Notes: generated from the letters alone by a model not told the origin. 64,000 bases of DNA from Petrolisthes cinctipes (GCA_033782935.1 JAWQEG010000412.1:1477501-1541500); one strand, 5' to 3'; numbered from the stretch's first letter, positions 31,501 to 46,649 are shown. Translations and numbers: made by a program.

Positions 31501-33104
31501 ATGTTTTGGGCCTGTATTTTGTAAATACTCTAACACGGAGTAGGCATGTACAGATCGCTTCTGGGACCCCATAATATCAAATTTTCGGGTGTTTTGGGCC
31601 TGAATTTGAGATATCGCCTTTACGCACCTAAAATATCGATTTTCAACATGTTTTGGGCATGTATTTTGAAAATACTCTAACACGGAGTAGGCATGTACAG
31701 ATCGCTTCTGGGACCCCTAAATATCGAATTTTCGGGTGTTTGAGCCTGAATTTGAGATATAAACGGGTACTGAAGATGCATGCACATATCGACTTTTGGG
31801 CACCTGAAATATCGATTTTGAGCATGTTTTGGGCATGTATTTTGAAAATACTCTAACACGGAGTAGGCATGTACAGATCGCTTCTTGGACTCCTAAATAT
31901 CGAATTTTCGGGTGCTTTGAGCCTGAATTTGAGATATAAACGGGTACTGAAGATGCATGCACATATCGACTTTTGGGCTCCTAAAACATCGATTTTGAGC
32001 ATGTTTTGGGCTTGTATTTTGTAATTACTCTAACACGGAGTAGGCATGTACAGATCGCTTCTGGGACCCCAAAATATCGAATTTTCTTTTTTTTTTAGCC
32101 TGAATTTGAGATATAAACGAGTACAGAAGATGCATCCACATATCGACTTTTGGGCACCTAAAATATCGATTTTTAGCATATTTTGAGCCTATATTTTGAA
32201 AACATTCTAGCACTGAATAGGCATGTACAGATCGCTTCTGGGACCAAAAAATATCGAATTTTCGGGTGTTTAGGGCCAGAATTTGAGATATAAACGGGTA
32301 CAGAAGATGCATGCACATATCGACTTTTGGGCACCTAAAAGATCGATTTTCAGTATGTTTTTGGCCTGTATTTTGAAAATACTCTAACACGGAGTAGGCA
32401 TGTACAGATCGCTTCTGGGACCCCTAAATATAGAATTTTCGGGTGTTTTGGGGATTAATTTGGATTATCGACTTTTTGGCACCTAAAATATCGATTTTTA
32501 GCATGTTTTTAGCCTATATTTTTAAAATATTCTAGCACTGAGTAGGCATGTACAGATTGCTTCTGGGACCCAAAAATATTGAATTTTCGGGTGTTTAGAG
32601 CCTGAATTTGAGATATAAACGGGTACAGAAGATGCATGCACATATCGACTTTTGGGCACCTAAAAGATCGATTTTCAGTATGTTATTGGCCTGTATTTTG
32701 AAAATACTTTAACACGGAGTAGGCATGTACAGATCGCTTCTGGGACCCTTAATTATCGAATTTTCGGGTGTTTTGGGACTGAATTTGAGATATCGACTTT
32801 TTGGCACCTAAAATATCGATTTTTAGCATGTTTTTGGCCTGTATTTTGGAAATACTCTAACACGGAGTAGGCATGTACAGATCGCTTCTGGGACCCCAAA
32901 ATATCGAATTTTCGGGTGTTTAGGGCCAGAATTTGAGATATAAACGGGTACAGAAGATGAATGCACATATCGACTTTTGGGCACCTAAAAGATCGATTTT
33001 CAGTATGTTTCTGGCCTTTTTTTTGAAAATACTCTAACACTGAGTAGGCATGTACAGATCGCTTCTGGGACCCCTAAATATCGAATTTTCGGGTGTTTTG
33101 GGCC

Positions 33105-36100
33105 TTAATTTGAGATATCGACTTTTTGGCACCTAAAATATCGATTTTCAGTATGTTTTGGGCATGTATTTTGAAAATACTCTAACACGGTGTAGGCATG
33201 TATAGATCGCTTCTGGGACCCCTTAATATCGAATTTTCGGGTGTTTTGGGCCTTAATTGGAGATATCGACTTTTTGGCACCTAAAATATCGATTTTTAGC
33301 ATGTTTTTAGCCTATATTTTGAAAATATTCTAGCACCGAGTAAGCATGTACAGATTGCTTCTGGGACCCCAACATATTGAATTTTCGGGTGCTTAGGGCC
33401 AGAATTTGAGATATAAACGGGTACAGAAGATGCATGCACATATCGACTTTTGGGCACCTAAAAGATCGATTTTCAGTATGTTTTTGGTCTGTGTATTGAA
33501 AATACTCTAACACGGAAAAGGCATGTACAGATCGCTTCTGGGACCCAAAAATATCGAATTTTCGGGTGTTTAGGGCCAGAATTTTAGATATAAACGGGTA
33601 CAGAAGATGCATGCACATATCGACTTTTGGGCACCTAAAAGATCGATTTTCAGTATGTTTTTGGCCTGTATTTTGAAAATACTCTAACACGGAGTAGGCA
33701 TATACAGATCGCTTCTGGGACCCCTAAATATCGAATTTTCGGGTGTTTTGAGCCTGAATTTGAGATATAAACGAGTACAGAAGATGCATGCACATATCGA
33801 CTTTTGGTCACCTAAAATATAGATTTTTAGCATATTTTGAGCCTATATTTTGAAAACATTCTAGCACTGAGTAGGCATGTACAGATCGCTTCTGGGACCC
33901 AAAAATATCGAATTTTCGGGTGTTTAGGGCCAGAATTTGAGATATAAACGGGTACAGAAGATGCATGCACATATCGACTTTTGGGCACCTAAAAGATCGA
34001 TTTTCAGTATGTTTTTGGCCTGTATTTTGAAAATACTCTAACACGGAGTAGGCATGTACAGATCGCTTCTGGGACCCCTAAATATCGAATTTTCGGGTAT
34101 TTTGGGCCTTAATTTGAGATATCGACTTTTTGGCACCTAAATATCGATTTTTAGCATGTTTTTAGCCTATATTTTTAAAATATTCTAGCACTGAGTAGGC
34201 ATGTACAGATTGCTTCTGGGACCCCAAAATATTGAATTTTCGGGTGTTTTGAGTCTGAATTTGAGATATAAATGGGTACAGAAGATGCATGCACATATCG
34301 ACTTTTGGGCACTTAAAAGATCGATTTTCATTATGTTTTTGGCCTGTATTTTGAAAATACTTTAACACGGAGTAGGCATGTACAGATCGCTTCTGGGACC
34401 CTTAAATATCGAATTTTCGGGTGTTTTGGGACTGAATTTGAGATATCGACTTTTTGGCACGTAAAATATCGATTTTTAGCATGTTTTTAGTCTATATTTT
34501 TTAAATATTCTAGCACCGAGTAGGCATGTACAGATTGCTTCTGGGACCCCAAAATATTGAATTTTCGGGTGTTTTGAGCCTGAATTTGAGATATAAACGG
34601 GTACAAAGGATACATGCACATATTGATTTTGAGCATCTTAAATATCGATTTTCAATATGTTTTGGGCATGTATTTTGAAAATACTCTAACACGGAGTAAG
34701 CATGTACAGATCGCTTCTGGGACCCCAAAATATCGAATTTTCGGGTGTTTTGACCCTGAATTTGAGATATAAACGGGTACTGAAGATGCATGCACATATC
34801 GACTTTTTGGCACCTAAAACATCGATTTTGAGCATGTTTTGGGCCTGTAATTTGAAAATACTCTAACACGGAGTAGGCATGTACAGATCACTTCTGGGAC
34901 CTCAAAATATCGAATTTTCGGGTGTTTTGAGCCTGAATTTGAGATATAAACGGGTACTGAAGATGCATGAACATATCGACCTTTGGGCACCTAAAACATC
35001 GATTTTGAGCATGTTTTGGGCCTGTAATTTATAAATACTCTAACACGGAGTAGGCATGTACAGATCGCTTCTGGGCCCCATAATATCAAATTTTCGGGTG
35101 TTTTGGGCCTGAATTTGAGATATCGCCTTTACGCACCTAAAATATCGATTTTCAGCATGTTTTGGGCATGTATTTTGAAAATACTCTAACACGGAATAGG
35201 CATGTACAGATCGCTTCTGGGACCTTTAAATATCGAATTTTCGGGTGCTTTGAGCCTGAATTTGAGATATAAACGGGTACTGAAGATGCATGCACATATC
35301 GACTTTTGGGCTCCTAAAACATCGATTTTGAGCATGTTTTGGGCCTGTATTTTGTAAATACTCTAACACTGAGTAGGCATGTACAGATCGCTTTTGGGAC
35401 CCCAAAATATCGAATTTTCGGGTGTTTTGAGCCTGAATTTGAGATATAAACGAGTACAGAAGATGCATGCACATATCGACTTTTGGTCACCTAAAATATA
35501 GATTTTTAGCATATTTTGAGCCTATATTTTGAAAACATTCTAGCACTGAGTAGGCATGTACAGATCGCTTCTGGGACCCAAAAATATCGAATTTTCGGGT
35601 GTTAAGGGCCAGAATTTGAGATATAAACGGGTACAGAAGATGCATGCACATATCGACTTTTGGGCACATAAAAGATCGATTTTCAGTATGTTTTTGGCCT
35701 GTATTTTGAAAATACTCTAACACGGAGTAGGCATGTACAGATCGCTTCTGGGACCCCTAAATATCGAATTTTCGGGTATTTTGGGCCTTAATTTGAGATA
35801 TCGACTTTTTGGCACCTAAATATCGATTTTTTGCATGTTTTTAGCCTATATCTTTAAAATATTCTAGCACTGAGTAGGCATGTACAGATTGCTTCTGGGA
35901 CCCCAAAATATTGAATTTTCGGGTGTTTTGAGTCTGAATTTGAGATATAAACGGGTACAGAAGATGCATGCACATATCGACTTTTGGGCACTTAAAAGAT
36001 CGATTTTCAGTATGTTTTTGGCCTGTATTTTGAAAATACTTTAACACGGAGTAGGCATGTACAGATCGCTTCTGGGACCCTTAAATATCGAATTTTCGGG

Positions 36101-39100
36101 TGTTTTGGGACTGAATTTGAGATATCGACTTTTTGGCACCTAAAATATCGATTTTGAGCATGTTTTTAGCCTATATTTTGAAAATATTCTAGCACTGAGT
36201 AGGCATGTACAGATTGCTTCTGGGACCCCAAAATATTGAATTTTCGGATGCTTAGGGCCAGAATTTGAGAAATAAACGGGTACAGAAGATGCATGCACAT
36301 ATCGACTTTTGGGCACCTAAAAGATCGATTTTCAGTATGTTTTTGGCCTGTATTTTGAAAATACTCTAACACGGAGTAGGCATGTACAGATCGCTTTTGG
36401 GACCCCTAAATATCGAATTTTCGGGTGTTTTGGGACTTAATTTGAGATATCGCCTTTACGCACCTAAAATATCGATTTTCAGTATGTTTTTGGCCTATAT
36501 TTTGAAAATACTCTAACACGGAGTAGGCATGTACAGATCGCTTCTGGGACCCCTAAATATCGAATTTTCGGGTGTTTTGGGCCTTAATTTGAGATATCGA
36601 CTTTTTGGCACCTAAAATATCGATTTTCAGTATGTTTTGGGCATGTATTTTGAAAATACTCTAACACGGTGTAGGCATGTATAGATCGCTTCTGGGACCC
36701 CTTAATATCGAATTTTCGGGTGTTTTGGGCCTTAATTGGAGATATCGACTTTTTGGCACCTAAAATATCGATTTTTAGCATGTTTTTAGCCTATATTTTG
36801 AAAATATTCTAGCACCTAGTAAGCATGTACAGATTGCTTCTGGGACCTCAACATATTGAATTTTCGGGTGCTTAGGGCCAGAATTTGAGATATAAACGGG
36901 TACAGAAGATGCATGCACATATCGACTTTTGGGCACCTAAAAGATCGATTTTCAGTATGTTTTTGGTCTGTGTATTGAAAATACTCTAACACGGAAAAGG
37001 CATGTACAGATCGCTTCTGGGACCCAAAAATATCGAATTTTCGGGTGTTTAGGGCCAGAATTTGAGATATAAACGGGTACAGAAGATGCATGCACATATC
37101 GACTTTTGGGCACCTAAAAGATCGATTTTCAGTATGTTTTTGGCCTGTATTTTGAAAATACTCTAACACGGAGTAGGCATTTACAGATCGCTTCTGGGAC
37201 CCCTAAATATCGAATTTTCGGGTGTTTTGACCCTGAATTTGAGATATAAACGAGTACAGAAGATGCATGCACATATCGACTTTTGGTCACCTAAAATATA
37301 GATTTTTAGCATATTTTGAGCCTATATTTTGAAAACATTCTAGCACTGAGTAGGCATGTACAGATCGCTTCTGGGACCCAAAAATATCGAATTTTCGGGT
37401 GTTTAGGGCCAGAATTTGAGATATAAACGGGTACAGAAGATGCATGCACATATCGACTTTTGGGCACCTAAAAGATCGATTTTCAGTATGTTTTTGGCCT
37501 GTATTTTGAAAATACTCTAACACGGAGTAGGCATGTACAGATCGCTTCTGGGACCCCTAAATATCGAAGTTTCGGGTGTTTTGGGCCTTAATTTGAGATA
37601 TCGACTTTTTGGCACCTAAATATCGATTTTTAGCATGTTTTTAGCCTATATTTTTAAAATATTCTAGCACTGAGTAGGCATGTACAGATTGCTTCTGGGA
37701 CCCCAAAATATTGAATTTTCGGGTGTTTTGAGTCTGAATTTGAGATATAAATGGGTACAGAAGATGCATGCACATATCGACTTTTGGGCACTTAAAAGAT
37801 CGATTTTCATTATGTTTTTGGCCTGTATTTTGAAAATACTTTAACACGGAGTAGGCATGTACAGATCGCTTCTGGGACCCTTAAATATCGAATTTTCGGG
37901 TGTTTTGGGACTGAATTTGAGATATCGACTTTTTGGCACCTAAAATATCGATTTTTAGCATGTTTTTAGTCTATATTTTTTAAATATTCTAGCACCGAGT
38001 AGGCATGTACAGATTGCTTCTGGGACCCCAAAATATTGAATTTTCGGGTGTTTTGAGCCTCAATTTGAGATATAAACGGGTACAAAGGATACATGCACAT
38101 ATTGATTTTGAGCATCTTAAATATCGATTTTCAATATGTTTTGGGCATGTATTTTGAAAATACTCTAACACGGAGTAAGCATGTACAGATCGCTTCTGGG
38201 ACCCCAAAATATCGAATTTTCGGGTGTTTTGACCCTGAATTTGAGATATAAACGGGTACTGAAGATGCATGCACATATCGACTTTTTGGCACCTAAAACA
38301 TCGATTTTGAGCATGTTTTGGGCCTGTAATTTGAAAATACTCTAACACGGAGTAGGCATGTACAGATCACTTCTGGGACCTCAAAATATCGAATTTTCGG
38401 GTGTTTTGAGCCTGAATTTGAGATATAAACGGGTACTGAAGATGCATGAACATATCGACCTTTGGGCACCTAAAACATCGATTTTGAGCATGTTTTGGGC
38501 CTGTAATTTATAAATACTCTAACACGGAGTAGGCATGTACAGATCGCTTCTGGGCCCCATAATATCAAATTTTCGGGTGTTTTGGGCCTGAATTTGAGAT
38601 ATCGCCTTTACGCACCTAAAATATCGATTTTCAGCATGTTTTGGGCATGTATTTTGAAAATACTCTAACACGGAATAGGCATGTACAGATCGCTTCTGGG
38701 ACCTTTAAATATCGAATTTTCGGGTGCTTTGAGCCTGAATTTGAGATATAAACGGGTACTGAAGATGCATGCACATATCGACTTTTGCGCTCCTAAAACA
38801 TCGATTTTGAGCATGTTTTGGGCCTGTATTTTGTAAATACTCTAACACTGAGTAGGCATGTACAGATCGCTTTTGGGACCCCAAAATATCGAATTTTCGG
38901 GTGTTTTGAGCCTGAATTTGAGATATAAACGAGTACAGAAGATGCATGCACATATCAACTTTTGGTCACCTAAAATATAGATTTTTAGCATATTTTGAGC
39001 CTATATTTTGAAAACATTCTAGCACTGAGTAGGCATGTACAGATCGCTTCTGGGACCCAAAAATATCGAATTTTCGGGTGTTAAGGGCCAGAATTTGAGA

Positions 39101-40560
39101 TATAAACGGGTACAGAAGATGCATGCACATATCGACTTTTGGGCACCTAAAAGATCGATTTTCAGTATGTTTTTGGCCTGTATTTTGAAAATACTTTAAC
39201 ACGGAGTAGGCATGTACAGATCGCTTCTGGGACCCTTAAATATCGAATTTTCGGGTGTTTTGGGACTGAATTTGAGATATCGACTTTTTGGCACCTAAAA
39301 TATCGATTTTGAGCATGTTTTTAGCCTATATTTTGAAAATATTCTAGCACTGAGTAGGCATGTACAGATTGCTTCTGGGACCCCAAAATATTGAATTTTC
39401 GGATGCTTAGGGCCAGAATTTGAGAAATAAACGGGTACAGAAGATGCATGCACATATCGACTTTTGGGCACCTAAAAGATCGATTTTCAGTATGTTTTTG
39501 GCCTGTATTTTGAAAATACTCTAACACGGAGTAGGCATGTACAGATCGCTTTTGGGACCCCTAAATATCGAATTTTCGGGTGTTTTGGGACTTAATTTGA
39601 GATATCGCCTTTACGCACCTAAAATATCGATTTTCAGTATGTTTTTGGCCTGTATTTTGAAAATACTCTAACACGGAGTAGGCATGTACAGATCGCTTCT
39701 GGGACCCCTAAATATCGAATTTTCGGGTGTTTTGGGCCTTAATTTGAGATATCGACTTTTTGGCACCTAAAATATCGATTTTCAGTATGTTTTGGGCATG
39801 TATTTTGAAAATACTCTAACACGGTGTAGGCATGTATAGATCGCTTCTGGGACCCCTTAATATCGAATTTTCGGGTGTTTTGGGCCTTAATTGGAGATAT
39901 CGACTTTTTGGCACCTAAAATATCGATTTTTAGCATGTTTTTAGCCTATATTTTGAAAATATTCTAGCACCTAGTAAGCATGTACAGATTGCTTCTGGGA
40001 CCTCAACATATTGAATTTTCGGGTGCTTAGGGCCAGAATTTGAGATATAAACGGGTACAGAAGATGCATGCACATATCGACTTTTGGGCACCTAAAAGAT
40101 CGATTTTCAGTATGTTTTTGGTCTGTGTATTGAAAATACTCTAACACGGAAAAGGCATGTACAGATCGCTTCTGGGACCCAAAAATATCGAATTTTCGGG
40201 TGTTTAGGGCCAGAATTTGAGATATAAACGGGTACAGAAGATGCATGCACATATCGACTTTTGGGCACCTAAAAGATCGATTTTCAGTATGTTTTTGGCC
40301 TGTATTTTGAAAATACTCTAACACGGAGTAGGCATATACAGATCGCTTCTGGGACCCCTAAATATCGAATTTTCGGGTGTTTTGACCCTGAATTTGAGAT
40401 ATAAACGAGTACAGAAGATGCATGCACATATCGACTTTTGGGCACCTAAAATATAGATTTTTAGCATATTTTGAGCCTATATTTTGAAAACATTCTAGCA
40501 CTGAGTAGGCATGTACAGATCGCTTCTGGGACCCAAAAATATCGAATTTTCGGGTGTTTA
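33105..40560 (+). repeat. 3479/3155-bp higher-order repeat, two copies plus a partial third
   Basis: Matching landmarks lie at 33105, 36584 and 39739, at 34162 and 37641, at 34510 and 37989, and at 35226 and 38705. The first unit is 3479 bp. The second is 3155 bp because it lacks exactly one 324-bp dimer, equivalent to about 35841-36165. A third copy starts at 39739 and follows the pattern to about 40.56 kb before switching to another monomer series. Even rare variants such as GGGCCCCATAATATC and CGGAAAAGGCATG are shared, so the duplication is recent. A related stretch at 30450-30900 matches 33105-33560 at an offset of 2655. Confidence 0.87.
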
Positions 40561-42241
40561 GGGCCAGAATTTGAGATATAAACGTGTACAGAAGATGCAT
40601 GCACATATCGACTTTTGGGCACCTAAAAGATCGATTTTCAGTATGTTTTTGGCCTCTATTTTCAAAATACTCTAACACGGAGTAGGCATGTACAGATCGC
40701 TTCTGGGACCCCTAAATATCGAAGTTTCGGGTGTTTTGGGACTGAATTTGAGATATCGACTTTTGGCACCTAAAATATCGATTTTTAGCATGTTTTTAGC
40801 CTATATTTTGAAAATATTCTAGCACTGAGTAGGCATGTACAGATCGCTTCTGGGACACCAAATTATCGTATTTTCGGGTGTTTACGGCCAGAATTTGAGA
40901 TATAAACGGGTACAGAAGATGCATGCACATATCGACTTTTGGTCACCTAAAAGATCGATTTTCAGTATGTTTTTGGCCTGTATTTTGAAAATGCTCTAAC
41001 ACGGAGTAGACATGTACAGATCGCTTCTGGGACCCCTAAATATCGAATTTTCGGGTGTTTTTTGGCCTTAATTTGAGATATCGACTTTTTGGCACCTAAA
41101 ATATCGATTTTTAGCATGTTTTTAGCCTATATTTTGAAAATATTCTAGCACTGAGTAGGCATGTACAGATTGCTTCTGGGACCCCAAAATATTGAATTTT
41201 CGGGTGTTTTGAGCCTGAATTTGAGATATAAACGGGTACAGAAGATACATGCACATATTGACTTTGGGCATCTAAAATATCGATTTTCAATATGTTTTGG
41301 GCATTTATTTTGAAAATACTCTAACACGGAGTAGGCATGTACAGATCGTTTCTGGGACCCCAAAATATCGAATTTTCGGGTGTTTTGAGCCTGAATTTGA
41401 GATATAAACGGGTACTGAAGATGCATGCACATATCGATTTTTTGGCACATAAAACATCGATTTTGAGAATGTTTTGGGCCTGTATTTTGAAAATACTCTA
41501 ACACGGAGTAGGCATTTATAGATCGCTTCTGGGACCCCTAAATATCGAATTTTCGTGTGTTTTGAGCCTTAATTTGAGATATCGACTTTTTGGCACCTAA
41601 AATATCGATTTTTAGCATGTTTTTAGCTGATATTTTGAAAATATTCTAGCACTGAGTAGGCATGTACAGATTGCTTCTGAGACCCCAAAATAATGAATTT
41701 TCGGGTGTTTAGGGCCAGAATTTGATATATAAGCGGGTACAGAAGATGCATGCACATATCGACTTTTGGGCACCTAAAAGATCGATTTCCAATATGTTTT
41801 TGGCCTGTATTTTGAAAATACTCTAACACGGAGTAGGCTTGTACAGATCGCTTCTGGGACCCCTAAATATCGAATTTTCGGGTGTTTTGGGCCTTAATTT
41901 GAGATATCGACTTTTTGGCACCTAAAAGATCGATTTTTAGCATGTTTTTAGCCTATATATTGAAAATATTCTAGCAGATTGCTTCTGGGACACCAAAATA
42001 TTGAATTTTCGGGTGTTTTGAGCCTGAATTTGAGATATAAACGGGTACAGAAGATACATGCACATATTGACTTTGGGCATCTAAAATATCGATTTTCAGC
42101 ATGTTTTGGGCATGTACTTTGAAAATACTCTAACACGGAGTAGGCATGTACAGATCGCTTCTGGGACCCCAAAATATCGAATTTTCGGGTGTTTTGAGCT
42201 TGAATTTGAGATATAAACGAGCACAGAAGATGCATGCACAT

Positions 42242-45200
42242 ATCAACTTTTGGGCACCTAAAATATCGATTTTGAGCATGTTTTGAGCCTATATTTTGAA
42301 AACATTCTAGCTCTGAGTAGGCATGTACAGATCGCTTCTGGGACCCCAAAATATCGAATTTTCGGGTGTTTAGGGCCAGAATTTGAGATATAAACGTGTA
42401 CAGAAGATGCATGCACATATCGACTTTTGGGCACCTAAAAGATCGATTTTCAGTATGTTTTTGGCCTCTATTTTCAAAATACTCTAACACGGAGTAGGCA
42501 TGTACAGATCGCTTCTGGGACCCCTAAATATCGAAGTTTCGGGTGTTTTGGGACTGAATTTGAGATATCGACTTTCGGCACCTAAAATATCGATTTTTAG
42601 CATGTTTTTAGCCTATATTTTGAAAATATTCTAGCACTGAGTAGGCATGTACAGATCGCTTCTGGGACCCCAAAATATCGAATTTTCGGGAGTTTTGAGC
42701 TTGAATTTGAGATATAAACGAGTACGGAAGATGCATGCACATATCGACTTTTGGGCACCTAAAAGATCGATTTTCAGTATGTTTTTGGCCTGTATTTTGA
42801 AAATACTCTAACACGGAGTAGGCATGTACAGATCGCTTTTGGGACCCCTAAATATCGAATTTTAGGTGTGTTTTGGGACTTAATTTGAGATATCGCCTTT
42901 ACGCACCTAAAATATCGATTTTCAGTATGTTTTTGGCCTGTATTTTGAAAATACTCTAACACGGAGTAGGCATGTACAGATCGCTTCTGGGACCCCAAAA
43001 TATCGAATTTTCGGGTGTTTAGGGCCAGAATTTGAGATATAAACGGGTACAGAAGATGCATGCACATATCGACTTTTGGGCACCTAAAAGATCGATTTTG
43101 AGCATGTTTTGAGCCTATATTTTGAAAACATTCTAGCTCACAGTAGGCATGTACAGATCGCTTCTGGGACACCAAAATATCGAATTTTCGGGTGTTTAGG
43201 GCCTGAATTTGAGATGTAAACGTGTACAGAAGATGCATGCACATATCGACTTTTGGGCACCTAAAAGATCGATTTTCAGTATGTTTTTGGCCTCTATTTT
43301 CAAAATACTCTAACACGGAGTAGGCATGTACAGATCGCTTCTGGGACCCCTAAATATCGAAGTTTCGGGTGTTTTGGGACTGAATTTGAGATATCGACTT
43401 TTGGCACCTAAAATATAGATTTTTAGCATGTTTTTAGCCTATATTTTGAAAATATTCTAGCACTGAGTAGGCATGTACAGATCGCTTCTGGGACCCCAAA
43501 ATATCGAATTTTCGGGTGTTTTGAGCTTGAATTTGAGATACAAACGAGTACAGAAGATGCATGCACATATCAACTTTTGGGCACCTAAAATATCGATTTT
43601 AAGCATGTTTTGAGCCTATATTTTGAAAACATTCTAGCTCTGAGTAGGCATGTACAGATCGCTTCTGGGACCCCAAAATATCGAATTTTCGGGTGTTTAG
43701 GGCCAGAATTTGAGATATAAACGGGTACAGAAGATGCATGCACATATCGACTTTTGGGCACCTAAAAGATCGATTTTCAGTATGTTTTTGGCCTCTATTT
43801 TCAAAATACTCTAACACGGAGTAGGCATGTACTGATCGCTTCTGGGACCCTTAAATATCGAAGTTTCGGGTGTTTTGGGACTGAATTTGAGATATCGACT
43901 TTTGGCACCAAAAATATCGATTTTTAGCATGTTTTTAGCCTATATTTTGAAAATATTCTAGCACTGAGTAGGCATGTACAGATCGCTTCTGGGACCCCAA
44001 AATATCGAATTTTCGGGAGTTTTGAGCTTGAATTTGAGATATAAACGAGTACAGAAGATGCATGCACATATCGACTTTTGGGCACCTAAAAGATCGATTT
44101 TCAGTATGTTTTTGGCCTGTATTTTGAAAATACTCTAACACGGAGTAGGCATGTACAGATCGCTTTTGGGACACCTAAATATCGAATTTTCGGGTGTTTT
44201 GGGACTTAATTTGAGATATCGCCTTTACGCACCTAAAATATCGATTTTCAGTATGTTTTTGGCCTGTATTTTGAAAATACTCTAACACGGAGTAGGCATG
44301 TACAGATCGCTTCTGGGACCCCAAAATATCGAATTTTCGGGTGTTTAGGGCCAGAATTTGAGATATAAACGAGTACAGAAGATGCATGCACATATCGACT
44401 TTTGGGCACCTAAGAGATCGATTTTGAGCATGTTTTGAGCCTATATTTTGAAAACATTCTAGCTCAGAGTAGGCATGTACAGATCGCTTCTGGGACACCA
44501 AAATATCGAATTTTCGGGTGTTTAGGGCCTGAATTTGAGATGTAAACGTGTACAGAAGATGCATGCACATATCGACTTTTGGGCACCTAAAAGATCGATT
44601 TTCAGTATGTTTTTGGCCTCTATTTTCAAAATACTCTAACACGGAGTAGGCATGTACAGATCGCTTCTGGGACCCCTAAATATCGAAGTTTCGGGTGTTT
44701 TGGGACTGAATTTGAGATATCGACTTTTGGCACCTAAAATATCGATTTTTAGCATGTTTTTAGCCTATATTTTGAAAATATTCTAGCACTGAGTAGGCAT
44801 GTACAGATCGCTTCTGGGACCCCAAAATAACGAATTTTCGGGTGTTTTGAGCTAGAATTTGAGATACAAACGAGTACAGAAGATGCATGCACATATCAAC
44901 TTTTGGGCACCTAAAAGATCGATTTTAAGCATGTTTTGAGCCTATATTTTGAAAACATTCTAGCTCTGAGTAGGCATGTACAGATCGCTTCTGGGACCCC
45001 AAAATATCGAATTTTCGTGTGTTTAGGGCCAGAATTTGAGATATAAACGGGTACAGAAGATGCATGCACATATCGACTTTTGGGCACCTAAAAGATCGAT
45101 TTTCAGTATGTTTTTGGCCTCTATTTTCAAAATACTCTAACACGGAGTAGGCATGTACTGATCGCTTCTGGGACCCTTAAATATCGAAGTTTCGGGTGTT

Positions 45201-46220
45201 TTGGGACTGAATTTGAGATATCGACTTTTGGCACCAAAAATATCGATTTTTAGCATGTTTTTAGCCTATATTTTGAAAATATTCTAGCACTGAGTAGGCA
45301 TGTACAGATCGCTTCTGGGACCCCAAAATATCGAATTTTCGGGAGTTTTGAGCTTGAATTTGAGATATAAACGAGTACAGAAGATGCATGCACATATCGA
45401 CTTTTGGGCACCTAAAAGATCGATTTTCAGTATGTTTTTGGCCTGTAATTTGAAAATACTCTAACACGGATTAGGCATGTACAGATCGCTTTTGGGACAC
45501 CTAAATATCGAATTTTCGGGTGTTTTGGGACTTAATTTGAGATATCGCCTTTACGCACCTAAAATATCGATTTTCAGTATGTTTTTGGCCTGTATTTTGA
45601 AAATACTCTAACACGGAGTAGGCATGTACAGATCGCTTCTGGGACCCCAAAATATCGAATTTTCGGGTGTTTAGGGCCAGAATTTGAGATATAAACGAGT
45701 ACAGAAGATGCATGCACATATCGAGTTTTGGGCACCTAAGAGATCGATTTTGAGCATGTTTTGAGCCTATATTTTGAAAACATTCTAGCTCAGAGTAGGC
45801 ATGTACAGATCGCTTCTGGGACACCAAAATATCGAATTTTCGGGTGTTTAGGGCCTGAATTTGAGATGTAAACGTGTACAGAAGATGCATGCACATATCG
45901 ACTTTTGGGCACCTAAAAGATCGATTTTCAGTATGTTTTTGGCCTCTATTTTCAAAATACTCTAACACGGAGTAGGCATGTACAGATCGCTTCTGGGACC
46001 CCTAAATATCGAAGTTTCGGGTGTTTTGGGACTGAATTTGAGATATCGACTTTTGGCACCTAAAATATCGATTTTTAGCATGTTTTAAGCCTATATTTTG
46101 AAAATATTCTAGCACTGAGTAGGCATGTACAGATCGCTTCTGGGACCCCAAAATATCGAATTTTCGGGTGTTTTGAGCTTGAATTTGAGATACAAACGAG
46201 TACAGAAGATGCATGCACAT
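42242..46220 (+). repeat. 1326-bp higher-order repeat, three tandem copies
   Basis: The variant CATATCAACTTTTGGGCACC marks unit starts at 42242, 43569 and 44895, and the corresponding position in the next unit is 46221. The spacing is 1326-1327 bp, which fits an eight-monomer unit. Shared private features include TCGACTTTTGGCACC with one T and one G missing, GAGATGTAAACGTG, and AGCTCAGAG. The second and third copies are the most alike. Confidence 0.87.
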
Positions 46221-46649
46221 ATCGACTTTTAGGCACCTAAAAGATCGATTTTCAGTATGTTTTTGGCCTGTACTTTGAAAATACTCTAACACGGAGTAGG
46301 CATGTATAGATCGCTTTTAGGACCCCTAAATATCGAATTTTCGGGTGTTTTGGGCCTTAATTGGAGATATCGACTTTTTGGCATCTAAAATATCGATTTT
46401 TAGCATGTTTTTAGCCTATATTTTGAAAATATTCTAGCACCGAGTAAGCATGTACAGATTGCTTCTGGGACCCCTAAATATCGAATTTTCGGGTGCTTTG
46501 AGCATGAATTTGAGATATAAACGGGTACTGAAGATGCATGCACATATCGACTTTTGGGCTCCTAAAACATCGATTTTGAGCATGTTTTGGGCCTGTATTT
46601 TGTAAATACTCTAACACGGAGTAGGCATGTACAGATTGCTTCTGGGACC

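Noticed and set aside
31900..33100. Second mobile element in the irregular 28.6-33.1 kb satellite
   Set aside because: Every stretch inspected reads as satellite monomers with small indels. No terminal repeats, target duplication or coding domain appear.
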